Below are positions 9,501 through 19,100 of a DNA stretch of 64,000 bases, in pieces. A program made the translations under genes and the position numbers. Origin of the DNA: Hyphomicrobium sp. (GTDB lineage Bacteria > Pseudomonadota > Alphaproteobacteria > Rhizobiales > Hyphomicrobiaceae); the NCBI GenBank assembly GCA_022844105.1, contig JALHMJ010000013.1, positions 32,310 through 96,309 of the forward strand. The letters run 5' to 3'. The notes under the pieces were generated by a model. That model worked only from the letters and a program-made list of their open reading frames with translations. It was not told the DNA's origin and made no database searches. The first letter of the stretch is position 1. Each line of letters starts with the position of its first letter.

Positions 9501-10568
9501 ATGACTTTGCGCGATCACTCCAAACTCGCCATCTTGTGCACCGCTGCAGCCGTGACCAGCGGCACGGCCGTGACGCTGCTTTCGGCCGCGCCCGAAATTG
9601 CATCGCTTCCCTTGCCAGCCACGACCATCATTCGCACCATACCGGTGCAGACGTCCTCGCTACCCGAGCCGAAATTAAGACCTGGATTCGCCTCGCTCAC
9701 TGAGCCCGATGCAACCGCGCGCTTCCGCTTCGTATCTCTCAACGCGAGCGATGAGTTGTTCAATGCCCTAGCCGAAGACGAAGCTGCCGCTGCGGACCCC
9801 GCGGCCTGGGCTTCTGAAACGACCATCGCACCGGCGCCGCCCAGCATCGTGCGGTTGCCGGATGCGGCGACAGGCAAACTGCCTTGGCAGACTTCTCCGG
9901 CGCCCCGCTTTGGCGCGTCGGCGTCGCTGTCCGACAAGCTTCGTCAGATCGGCCCCACCGCGCATGAGCGGCTGCAGGCCAAGTTCGTCGCTGCAAAAGC
10001 TCCATGGCAGCCGGCCGAACTGGCGCTGGTGGCGCTGAAGGATGAGAAGATTCTGGAGCTCTTCGCCAAACCAGCCGGGGGATCGTGGACCTTCATCCAT
10101 CGCTATCCGGTTCTGGCCGCAAGCGGCGGCTCAGGTCCCAAGCTGCGCCGGGGAGACAAGCAGGTGCCGGAAGGCATTTACGGCATCACTTTTCTCAATC
10201 CGAATAGCCGCTATCACGTTGCCCTGCGGGTCGGTTACCCCAATGCTTTTGACCGGCGGATGGGCGTGCAGGACGGCCGCAAGGATCTGGGCGGTGACAT
10301 CATGATCCACGGCAAGGCGGCGTCGGTTGGTTGCCTTGCCATCGGCGATGAAGCGGCCGAAGAGTTGTTCGTGCTGGCGGCAGAGACCGGGCTGCGCAAC
10401 ATCAAGCTGATCATCGCTCCGAACGATCTGCGCAAATCGGGCCTGCCGGCCCGGCAAGACGGCCAGCCGCAATGGCTGCCGCAACTCTATGCGGAACTGG
10501 CAGCCGCGCTGGAGCCGTTCAAGTCGCCACCCGAGAGCAGTGGATTGTTGTCGCTTTTCTCGAATTGA
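9501..10568 (+). CDS. L,D-transpeptidase (YkuD family) with N-terminal signal peptide
   Basis: This 355-residue exported protein has a signal peptide within the first 35 residues (KLAILCTAAAVTSGTAVT) and a 120-residue Pro/Ala-rich low-complexity linker. The C-terminal YkuD-type catalytic domain carries the motif IMIHGKAASVGCLAIGD, with H270 and the nucleophile C278 (HGxxxSxGCxAxG). The sequence resembles YafK/ErfK-like enzymes that form 3-3 crosslinks or attach or remove proteins on peptidoglycan. It acts in the periplasm. The ATG is preceded by CAGGACAACGC. It converges on the HlyD gene, 7 bases apart. Confidence 0.88.
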   Translation: MTLRDHSKLAILCTAAAVTSGTAVTLLSAAPEIASLPLPATTIIRTIPVQTSSLPEPKLRPGFASLTEPDATARFRFVSLNASDELFNALAEDEAAAADPAAWASETTIAPAPPSIVRLPDAATGKLPWQTSPAPRFGASASLSDKLRQIGPTAHERLQAKFVAAKAPWQPAELALVALKDEKILELFAKPAGGSWTFIHRYPVLAASGGSGPKLRRGDKQVPEGIYGITFLNPNSRYHVALRVGYPNAFDRRMGVQDGRKDLGGDIMIHGKAASVGCLAIGDEAAEELFVLAAETGLRNIKLIIAPNDLRKSGLPARQDGQPQWLPQLYAELAAALEPFKSPPESSGLLSLFSN

Positions 10569-10575
10569 GCCGACG

Positions 10576-11952
10576 CTAGCGTTCGCGCAATGCGCTTTGC
10601 TGGATGCGCGTCAGCGGTTTCATGAGATAGCCCAACACCGTTTTTTCACCCGTTCGGACATCGACATCGGCGACCATCCCGGGGATGATCGGGAGCTGTT
10701 CTGACTTGTGCGCCAGCGTGCGATGGGTGGTGCGCACGTTAATCAGGTAATAGGTCTCGCCCTTGTCGTCGGTGATGCTGTCGGCGCCGATGTATTCGAC
10801 CTCGCCTTCAAGGCCGCCGTAGAGGGCGAAGTCATAGGCTGATAGTTTTACGACCGCCTTCTGTCCGGGATGAAGGAAGGCGATATCCTTGGGCTTGATG
10901 CGCGCTTCAACGAGCAGATTGCCATTCATGGGAACGATCTCAATCAAGCTCTGACCCGGCTGGACGACTTGTCCCGGCGTCGTCACGTGCACGGTTTTGA
11001 CAATACCGGAGACGGGTGCCTTGACGGTCGTGCGACTGACGCGATCCTGATTGCCTTTTACTTGCTCGCCCAGGACTGCTGCTTCAAAGCGGGACGTCGA
11101 CATCTGCTGGAGCGCTTCGTTGCGGAAGGTGGAGATTTTTTCGGTGATGCGGTCGCGGGCCTCGCGAGCGGCCGCTTCAAGTCGCGGCAGAGACAATTCG
11201 GCTGCCGACAATGTGCCCGCGGTTTCGTTGACGCGCGTTTCGACGGCCAGCATTTCCGCCCTCGATGCCGATTGACTGGCAACAAGGGGCTGCATGAGCG
11301 CGAGCTGTTCCTTTGCCAGATCGAGCGAGCGCCGAAGCGTGTCGACGCGGTCCTTGATTTCCACAATTTCCTGGCGGCGCTGCTGCTCTTGCGTCGCAAG
11401 GACGGCGATAGCCGACTGAAGCCCATCCTTGCGCGAGCGAAAATTCCCGGCCTCCGCCTTGACGAGATCGGGCCTCCGAGCCCGCAAATCTTGCGGAAAG
11501 ACCGGGTCGGCACCGTTTGCTTCAGCTTCAAGGCGTGCGGTGAGTGCTGCATAGCCGTCCAGCTTCTCACGGATCTCGCCGAGAGAGGAGCCGGCCTGAG
11601 TTGGATCGATGCGCAAGATGGTGTCGCCAGCCTCGACAGTGGCGCCTTCGCGGACCAGGACGTCCGTTACGATGCCGCCTTCGAGATTTTGAACCAGTTG
11701 CACTTTGCTGGCTGGAATGATGCGGCCGGTGCCGGTCGTGACTTCCTCGATGCGAGCAAAGGCTGCCCAGATAAAAAACGCAGCGACGAGCGCACATAGC
11801 GACAGCATGAGCCGGTCAAGGCCTCGCGGCGGCATGGCGAGCAGATCGGCGCTGATGGCGGAGGGCACGCCAATTGGTCGCGTTCGGGTCGGGGCCGCGA
11901 TGGCGGCCGCAGGATCGGCGGTCGGTGCACGGGCTATTGGACCGCTGCTCAC
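10576..11952 (-). CDS. Type I secretion membrane-fusion (HlyD/LapC family) adaptor
   Basis: This 458-residue protein has one transmembrane helix at about residues 48-66. A split biotinyl-lipoyl domain (NLEGGIVTDVLVREGATVEAGD) is followed by a long alpha-hairpin coiled coil (about 130-290, heptads such as RDRVDTLRRSLDLAKEQLAL) and the second lipoyl half and beta-barrel (TVKAPVSGIVKTVHVTTPGQ). A C-terminal HlyD signature region precedes GEKTVLGYLMKPL. It bridges the inner-membrane ABC exporter and TolC. The GTG start overlaps the exporter's TGA (GTGA), so the two are translationally coupled. It is the last gene of the adhesin-TolC-ABC-HlyD set. Confidence 0.93.
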   Translation of the reverse strand: MSSGPIARAPTADPAAAIAAPTRTRPIGVPSAISADLLAMPPRGLDRLMLSLCALVAAFFIWAAFARIEEVTTGTGRIIPASKVQLVQNLEGGIVTDVLVREGATVEAGDTILRIDPTQAGSSLGEIREKLDGYAALTARLEAEANGADPVFPQDLRARRPDLVKAEAGNFRSRKDGLQSAIAVLATQEQQRRQEIVEIKDRVDTLRRSLDLAKEQLALMQPLVASQSASRAEMLAVETRVNETAGTLSAAELSLPRLEAAAREARDRITEKISTFRNEALQQMSTSRFEAAVLGEQVKGNQDRVSRTTVKAPVSGIVKTVHVTTPGQVVQPGQSLIEIVPMNGNLLVEARIKPKDIAFLHPGQKAVVKLSAYDFALYGGLEGEVEYIGADSITDDKGETYYLINVRTTHRTLAHKSEQLPIIPGMVADVDVRTGEKTVLGYLMKPLTRIQQSALRER

Positions 11953-14201
11953 GCTGCGCCCCCTTTTGTCTGCGCCGCCTTTGCAGCTATGGCTTTGGCC
12001 ACACGCTCGGCGGTGACCGCTTCGAGTTTACGGAGCACGTCGTCCTTGGGGCCATCGAGCATGATGCGGCCGGCGTCCATGACGATGAGACGGTCGACCA
12101 GCGCCAGGACTGCGGGACGGTGCGAAACGGCGACCAGCGTGCGGCCCTGCAATGCCGCCGCGAGCGACTGCACGACATGCTGCTCGGTGCCCAGATCCAT
12201 ATCGCTCGTTGGCTCATCGAGAAGCACAACACGAGGGCGGCGGAACAGCGCGCGGGCAAGGGCTACCGACTGGCGCTGCCCGCCAGAAAGGCCCGCGCCG
12301 CGCTCGCGTACGGGAGTGTCGAAGCCGCGGGGTAAGCGCACGATCCAGTCGAGGGCGCCGGCGGCGCGTGCGGCCCAGATGACCTCTTCGTCCGGTGCCC
12401 CGGGCTCAGCAAGCGCAATGTTGCTTCGGATCGTGCCGTGGAAAAGATCGGCACCTTGCAGGGCGAGGCTAATCGACGAGCGCAGCACGGCCGGATCGAT
12501 CTGATGGACCGGAACGCCATCCACCAGGACGCGGCCGGCCGTCGGAAGGTGGACGGCGTGGATCATTTTCAACAGCGTGGTCTTGCCGCTGCCAATCGCA
12601 CCGACAAGGCCGACGTGCTCACCGGGCTTGATTGTGAACGAGACGCCGTCGAGGCACGCCGGGGCGTCGGCATCGTAACGATAATTCAGGTTTTCGCACG
12701 CTATCGCGCCGGTGATCATCACACGGGTCATGAGTGGCACGCCGTCGGGGCGTTCCTGTTCGAGCGTCACGATGTCGTTCAAGGCGCGGTAGGCGAGCCG
12801 GGTCTGATGCAGTCTCGTGATCAGCAGGGCGATCTGGCTTAGCGGCTGCAGGGCGCGTCCGGCCAGCATCGTCGCGGCAATGAGCGCGCCTGTCGTCAGA
12901 TTGCCGGCGGCGACCATGTAGAAACCTGCGACAACCATGGCGATCTGTGTGCCGGTTTGAAGGGCGAAAATCGTATTGATGCCCAGATTGGAAATGCGCC
13001 GGATCTGATGCGAGGAGCGGATCTGTTCGCTGACCGCCTGTTCCCACTTCGATGCGGCCCAGCTTTCCGCTCCCGCTGCCTTGATGCTGTCCATGCCGAC
13101 AACAGTTTCGACCACCACAGCGTTCTTCTGCGCGGCCTCACGAAAACTTTCTTCCGAGTACTTGAGCAGGATTTTCTGCGTAACCCATCCAACGGCGAGG
13201 ACGACGGGAACGGCGAGGAGCGGAATCCAACCGAGATTGCCGGCAATGAGAAAGACCATGGCAAGGAACACGATCAGGAACGGAACATCGCCGAAGGCCG
13301 TCAGCGTGGCTGAATTGAAGAATTCGCGCAGGGTTTCGAATTCGCGCAGCGCATTGGCGCGCACGCCAGCCGAAACGGGCCGTTGCGGGCTGCGGGCTCC
13401 GAGCAACCGTCCGTAGATGAAATTCGAGAGGCGGACGTCGGCGCGGCGGCTCGCGACATCGACGAAGGTCGCGCGCAAGTTCTTGATCAGGAAATCGAAC
13501 ACGGTCGCCAGCGCGACGCCGATCGCCAGAGCCCAGAGCGTCACTTCGACGGCGTTGGGGAGAACGCGATCGTACACGTTCATCGTGAACAGCGGCAGGG
13601 CGAGCGCCAACAGATTGAGAGCGAGTGTGGCAACGATAGCCTCGCTGTAGATGCGGCGGCTATCGCGAAACGCCGGCATAAACCAACTCTCGTTCGTTGG
13701 CTCGATTGCGCTGGAGCCGCGCTCGTCCATGCCCGACAACGGCCTGAGGCGGAGGACCGTACGCGCTGGAGATTGCGAAATGCGCGACAGTGGCAACGAC
13801 GCACGCGACGCCGGCCGGCCGGCCGGGCTCAATGTCGCCGTGCGTTCGCCTGTCACGGGATCGGTCGCCAGCTCCCAGACCACATCGCAGCCGCCCTCCT
13901 CCATCAGCACCACGACGGGAAGATCGTGCGCCGCAAGGGCGGACAGAGAAAGCGGGCCCACTTCTGCCGCAAGACCTGCGCGACGGGCAGCTTCACCGGC
14001 ATATTCAATCGGCAGGCGGCCCTGCACCAGTGGCAACCCGGCGACAAGTGCAACAGGCGAGCTGGGCCTTCCGTAATGCTGAGCAACATCGGAAATGGCA
14101 CCGGCGAGGAGGTCGTCCGGTTCTCGATCCGCTTGCAGCGCGGCGGACGTGCGGGCGGCGGCGACAAGATTTGCGACTGCCGCTTCAAGACGCCGTTTCA
14201 T
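11949..14201 (-). CDS. Type I secretion ABC permease/ATPase (LapB-like, degenerate C39 domain)
   Basis: This 750-residue exporter has an N-terminal C39-peptidase-like domain (residues 1-130, no catalytic Cys in the expected place, so a non-cleaving substrate-docking domain). A six-helix ABC membrane domain runs from about 170 to 460. The ATPase domain has Walker A GAIGSGKT (534-541), signature LSGGQ (638-642) and Walker B VVLLDEPTSD. This layout fits exporters of large RTX adhesins. I chose ATG 14199-14201 (MKRRLEAAVANL). The frame continues upstream only because the 51-bp repeat array happens to be open, which would add 64 residues of repeat-encoded sequence. Its partners are the adjacent TolC and HlyD proteins, and the adhesin gene upstream probably encodes its substrate. 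Confidence 0.9.
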   Translation of the reverse strand: MKRRLEAAVANLVAAARTSAALQADREPDDLLAGAISDVAQHYGRPSSPVALVAGLPLVQGRLPIEYAGEAARRAGLAAEVGPLSLSALAAHDLPVVVLMEEGGCDVVWELATDPVTGERTATLSPAGRPASRASLPLSRISQSPARTVLRLRPLSGMDERGSSAIEPTNESWFMPAFRDSRRIYSEAIVATLALNLLALALPLFTMNVYDRVLPNAVEVTLWALAIGVALATVFDFLIKNLRATFVDVASRRADVRLSNFIYGRLLGARSPQRPVSAGVRANALREFETLREFFNSATLTAFGDVPFLIVFLAMVFLIAGNLGWIPLLAVPVVLAVGWVTQKILLKYSEESFREAAQKNAVVVETVVGMDSIKAAGAESWAASKWEQAVSEQIRSSHQIRRISNLGINTIFALQTGTQIAMVVAGFYMVAAGNLTTGALIAATMLAGRALQPLSQIALLITRLHQTRLAYRALNDIVTLEQERPDGVPLMTRVMITGAIACENLNYRYDADAPACLDGVSFTIKPGEHVGLVGAIGSGKTTLLKMIHAVHLPTAGRVLVDGVPVHQIDPAVLRSSISLALQGADLFHGTIRSNIALAEPGAPDEEVIWAARAAGALDWIVRLPRGFDTPVRERGAGLSGGQRQSVALARALFRRPRVVLLDEPTSDMDLGTEQHVVQSLAAALQGRTLVAVSHRPAVLALVDRLIVMDAGRIMLDGPKDDVLRKLEAVTAERVAKAIAAKAAQTKGGAA

Positions 14202-14243
14202 GTCGCCGGCCGCGGTCAAGAAGAAAGCCTCTCTCTTATATGT

Positions 14244-14408
14244 CCGAGGCGACACCGCTGCGCGGAGCCGGCCGCCTCGGAAGGGCTGGTTCGTCCGAGG
14301 CGACACCGCTGCGCGGAGCCGGCCGCCTCGGAAGTGCTGAAATGTCCGAGGCGACACCGCTGCGCGGAGCCGGCCGCCTCGGAAGGGCGACACCGCTGCG
14401 CGGAGCCG
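14244..14408. repeat. Tandem array of a 37-bp palindromic element, period exactly 51 bp (3 full copies + 1 partial)
   Basis: Identical 37-base units lie at 14244-14280, 14295-14331 and 14346-14382. A fourth, truncated unit lies at about 14387-14408. Each unit begins with CCGAGGCG and ends with the complementary CGCCTCGG, and contains an inner CCGC..GCGG, so each can fold into a strong hairpin on either strand. The 14-base spacers are short and similar in sequence. The period is a multiple of three and the array is open on the minus strand. The array sits in the 229-base gap between the tolC-like and ABC exporter genes. It resembles a REP/BIME-type intergenic element or a run of transcript hairpins. 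Confidence 0.9.
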
Positions 14409-14430
14409 ATTGCCGCGCAGGGAGTACGCC

Positions 14431-15849
14431 TCATTTCACGGGGACTTCTGGGTCAACGCGGTCGTGGTAGCGGTCGCTCGGCCAGGCCTGGACTTCCGTG
14501 CGCCAGCCTTCAATGAGGTTGGCGGCCGGGGGAACGGCCGCTTCCGGCGGGAGTTCGAGGCCTAACGCGGGGACAAGCCGGCCGGCTGTGGCGAGCAGCC
14601 GATAGCCGCTATAAATTCCGATCGCTTCTTCCGTCCGCAGCGAGCTCTCTACGACGAAGATTTCATTTTGTGCATCGAGCAGATCGAGGAGACGGCGCTG
14701 TCCGGTGTCGAATTGTTCAAGATAAGCGGCGCGCCGCTGGCGCTGGAGATCGAACTGCAGGCGCAGTTCGGGCACACGCACACGGGCGGCGCGCAGCGCG
14801 GCCCATGACGTGCGGGCTTCGCGCTCGACGATGAGAGCCGTATTGGCGTTGATCCCTTGTGCTTCGGCCGCGCGCGCACGAGCTTCCCAGATTCGCGCCT
14901 TGTCGATGCCGCCGTTGAACAGATTCCAGCGCACAACCAACATTGCGGTCGCCTCGTAGTTGCGATCGCTATCTTCCACTTGTCCCCAGCCATGATTGGT
15001 GGCGACTTCAAAATTCAGTTTCGGGCTGAAACGAGAGTATGCCGTTCCGACGGCAGCTTCGGCTGCAATCGCGTCGAACTGCGTCGCAACGACAGACGGT
15101 GCGGCCTCAATCGCCTCGGCCGCGGCACTCTCTTCGCTGTCGGGCAGATCGCGCGCCGGCGGGGCGCCCGAGAGCTGTGCCGGCATGCGGCCGACGATCG
15201 ACTTGAAGAGCGATTGGGCATTCAGCACCGACTCCTCAGCTTGCGCGAGGATCGATTTGGCGTTGGCCATGCGGGCACCGGCCTCGGCTCGTTCGGCGCC
15301 ATTTGCGACGCCGCCGTCAACACGCCGTTGCACGCGGGCGTGGAGATTCTGGTGCGCTGACAGGTTGGCCTGGGCGGCCTTCAGTACGGCACCGGCGCGG
15401 ATGCACTCAAGATAGGCCTGGACGGCTCGCAGGGCGATCGCGTTCGCCGTGTCGTTGACGCGCCAGCGCGCGGATTCAACCCGATTGCGCTGTCGTGCGA
15501 TCTCATGACGGCTCTCAAATCCATCGAAGACGCGCTGCGAGAAAACCGTGCCAACGGCGTTCGTATCATGCCAGGGATTACTGTCGACGACGCCCAGTTC
15601 GGTGCGGCTGTACTCGCGGTGCCGACCGGTGGCCGCGCGAACGTCGAACGTCGGCAGGTTGAGGCCCCGCGCGGCATTGAGTTCATTATCGATGGCGCGG
15701 CGATTGAACCGGATTGCGCCGAGTTCCGGATTGGTATTCAGCGCTTCATGCACAACGTCGACGAGACTGTCGGCCTGTGCTGAGTGGCCGAGACAGAGCA
15801 GCGCCAACCCCGCTGCGCTGGCCCATTGAACCATCGTACCGCACCGCAT
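14431..15849 (-). CDS. TolC-family outer-membrane channel of the type I secretion locus
   Basis: This 472-residue protein starts at ATG 15847-15849 with AGGGGG upstream and has a signal peptide (MVQWASAAGLALLCLGHSAQA). Two homologous halves follow, each with TolC/OEP helices: SLVDVVHEALNTNPELGAIR opens the first, and TAMLVVRWNLFNGGIDKARI is the classic beta-strand/helix junction of the second. LDLLDAQNEIFVVESSLRTE is the conserved equatorial region. It forms the trimeric outer-membrane duct for the ABC-HlyD exporter. It lies 297 bases downstream of the adhesin gene on the same strand and 229 bases upstream of the exporter gene. The longer frame to 15954 lacks a better start. Confidence 0.9.
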   Translation of the reverse strand: MRCGTMVQWASAAGLALLCLGHSAQADSLVDVVHEALNTNPELGAIRFNRRAIDNELNAARGLNLPTFDVRAATGRHREYSRTELGVVDSNPWHDTNAVGTVFSQRVFDGFESRHEIARQRNRVESARWRVNDTANAIALRAVQAYLECIRAGAVLKAAQANLSAHQNLHARVQRRVDGGVANGAERAEAGARMANAKSILAQAEESVLNAQSLFKSIVGRMPAQLSGAPPARDLPDSEESAAAEAIEAAPSVVATQFDAIAAEAAVGTAYSRFSPKLNFEVATNHGWGQVEDSDRNYEATAMLVVRWNLFNGGIDKARIWEARARAAEAQGINANTALIVEREARTSWAALRAARVRVPELRLQFDLQRQRRAAYLEQFDTGQRRLLDLLDAQNEIFVVESSLRTEEAIGIYSGYRLLATAGRLVPALGLELPPEAAVPPAANLIEGWRTEVQAWPSDRYHDRVDPEVPVK

Positions 15850-16146
15850 TCCATGCCCCCTGCCCGCGCGCCCCCACGCAGGATCGCAGACGCCCCGCAT
15901 TGCCGTACGGCAGCCGAGCGCGCCAATTGTCCGTACGCTGTGCCAGATTCGCATCCATCAGAATACAAGCCTCGCTCGTGCACCGGCAATTGGATCGCAT
16001 CGGCGAAATAAGTGCTTCGCCGCGGAAGATGTTGCGCTGGACAAACGCAGTGATTCGCACCGATTACACCGGGTGCGCGCCGAGCGATCAACGACTCGCC
16101 GACGGCGTCGCACACAGCAACCGTGGCAACCGAGTGACAGTCATCT

Positions 16147-19100
16147 TTAAACGATAAGGTTGCCGTTGGTCCGCAAGGTATTCACGTCAAGACCCGTGAT
16201 GCCCTGCAGGATCACCAGGTTCTGGAAGCTGTCACCGCCTCCATCGGCATCAATTCGGATCGTCGAGTTGCCGCTGGCTTGCGTGATCTGGACGAAGTCG
16301 GCGAGCACCGATGTGCCGCCGTTGAACCCTGACAGCAGCGCGGCGATATCAAGGGCGTCGCCTCCCGAACCCGTCGTAAAGTCTGTGATCGTATCCACAC
16401 CAGACCCCAAATCGCCCGCACCAAAGCCGAAACGGTCGCTTCCGCCTCCGCCGGTCAAGTTATCTGCGCCGGTGCCGCCGACGAGCCTATCGGCATCCGC
16501 GCCGCCGTTTAAGGTATCGGCTCCACCAAGACCAAAGATCAATTGGGTTCCCGCGGCGCCCGTCAATGTGTTGGCTGTTGCATTGCCGGCGAGAACCTGC
16601 GGCACCGTCAGCTGGAATGTGTCCGTGACAGGGGTGGCGAGCGTGTCGGGCCCGTCCAGAGTGACGGCCGACAGACTGACTGTGTAGGTGCCGCCGGATG
16701 CCGAGGCGCCGACATCGGCCGCAATCGCATTGGCCTGGGCCTCTGATCCAGTGAAGATCCACGTGCCCGTCGATGGATTGGTGATCGTCCCGCCGCCCGC
16801 CGCAGAGAGCGACAATCCCGTCGGCACCGAACTGAAGGTTATGCGGATGCTTTCGGCGGCATTTTCACCCGGGTTGGTGCCGTTGTCGTCGGCCGTGCGC
16901 ACGTTGAGATCCAGCAGCACACTGCCGGTCACATCGACGGCGACATTTTCAGCAAGGATTTCGACCGTGTCCGCCTTCGGGACCACGATAACAACAAGAT
17001 TGACCGACGACTGGGCTTCGTCACCGTTGGCCAACTCCAGGGCGATCGCCGTCAGCGTCAGCGTCATGGTACCGGAGTAATGCAGCGGCGGCGTGATTTG
17101 CAGTGTCGAGAGTGCTGCGACCGGGATCGTCCAGCTGCCGTCACCGTTGTTGGAGCCGGCGGAGAAGCGCGTCCCGGCCGCCACGCCGGAGATCTTGACC
17201 GACAGCACTTCCGCGCCGTTGGTTGCGTTGTTGTCAACAAGGGCGGCTGACAAGCCGGTGATGCTGATCGCGTTGTCTTCGTCGCCGGTAACCGAGATCG
17301 GCGCTGACACGGCCGGAGCGTCGGCGGATGCGGTGACGGTGACGCCGAAAACGGCGACGTCGAGCTGCGTATTGTCTGCATCGGGCGTCAGGTCCACGGG
17401 CTCTGTTGAATAGGCCGCGACTTCGACAGCTACGGTGCCATGCCAGTTAGCGGCCGGTTGCAATTGCAGTCCGGAAAGCGCGGACGTCGGCACCCGATAA
17501 AAGCCGATCAGGCTCGTGCCGTCGATCGTCGCGTCGCTGTCGCCGGCGGCAACAACAGGATAGCCGCCGATAATGGTCGCGCCGTCCGACAGGCGCACAT
17601 AAGCGTTGCTGCCGATGACCTCGCTGCCGTCCACGTCGCGCTCGGCGAGAGAAATGTCGAGGTTGACCGCGAGGTCTTCGACGCCGGCATCCGGCGCGGC
17701 AAAGATCGCGACGCCGTCGGCGACCGGATCAACCGCGATCGGCACCGTCGTCGCGCCAGTGGTTGCCCGCTGCAACGACGCATTGGTTGCCACGGCTTCG
17801 ATGGTGATGTTCATCGTGCCGGAAAAGTCGGCGGGCGGGATGATTTTGACGGCACCGGAGTTGACCAGGGCCGCGCTGGCGACCCAGCGCCCGGTTTCGG
17901 GGTTGTAGCGCGCGCCTTCGACCTGGGCTCCCGCCGGAAGATTGGAGATCATGACAGAGACTGATGGATTGCTGGTATCACCCAGGGCCGGGCCCGCGGT
18001 GACGTTGAGCGTTATCGAACCGTCTTCATTGCCGGAGTTGGTGCCAATCGAGACGAGCGGCGGCTGGGGAGCGTTGCCGCCAGGACCACCCGATCCGGGA
18101 ACAACCGTGACAGTGAAGTTGGCCGTGTTGCTCGCCGTGTCGCCGTCGTTTTCGACAGCGATTGAGGTGAGGCGCAAGTTTGCCGTACCCGACGCACCGT
18201 CGACCGTTAAAATATGCAGGCCGATGAAATCAGCGGGTGTAAAGAGCCACGTTCCATCACCGTTATCCAGACCGACAACATTGCCCGACCCATCGGTGAA
18301 GCCGAGGGCAGGGGCCGCGCCGGGGTTGGTCACAGCAACGACGTAATAGATGTCTTCGGACAGCGCTCTACCGAGCGCTGAATCGGTGTCGGTCGAGACG
18401 CCGCCAAGGTTCAAGGCCAGCTCGCTGCCAGATGCCCCGGACGTGGATGTTGCGAAGGCCGTCGGCGTATCGGCGGACCCGATGAGGTTGACGTTGAACG
18501 TCCCGCTCTCGACTTTATCGACGAATGTCGGCGTTCCGCTGAGGATCGCTTCGTCGCGGACCACGGCGGTAACAGGGATGGAGAAATCCTTGTTCGAATC
18601 CAGGAACAGCGCACCGTCGATGACAATGCCGCCGATGTCGGCTGCCAATACGGTAATGGTTCCAGCGGCTGGGTTGTACGTCACCGGTCCGGAGATATGA
18701 TTGGAGACAAGATCGTCAAGGTCGGCACCCGCTCCGTCAAGGGCCGTCAGCCTGGCCGCGATCCCCGCATCGGCGAGAAGCGAGGACAGGTCGAAGGTGT
18801 AGCTGACGACGAATTCGGAACCGTCGTCATCGACGTAAGCGTGGTTGGCTGCGCTCGCCAGTGATATGCCGATACCGGATTCGCTTGCGGCTTCGGCCTG
18901 CGTGACGCCCAAGTTCCAGTTCGCCAAACCGTCAACCGTTGCCGAGTTGATGACGGGGCTGACGGTGATCGTGACTGGCCATTGCGATGAGGAGGCTTCG
19001 TCACCGTCCAGTTCCTGCGTGACGGCGCGGACGGTGACGCCAGAATAGGGATTTTCGCCCGAGAAGTTGCTTACAGGCGGGAGCTGCAGCGTCGGCATGG

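Noticed and set aside
14202..14393. 64-residue N-terminal extension of the ABC exporter encoded by the repeat array
   Set aside because: It is repeat-derived low-complexity sequence. A normal start with family-like sequence exists at 14201. Kept only as a note.
14244..14408. CRISPR array
   Set aside because: Spacers are only 14 bases and similar to one another, the repeats are full palindromes, only three complete units exist and no cas genes are present.
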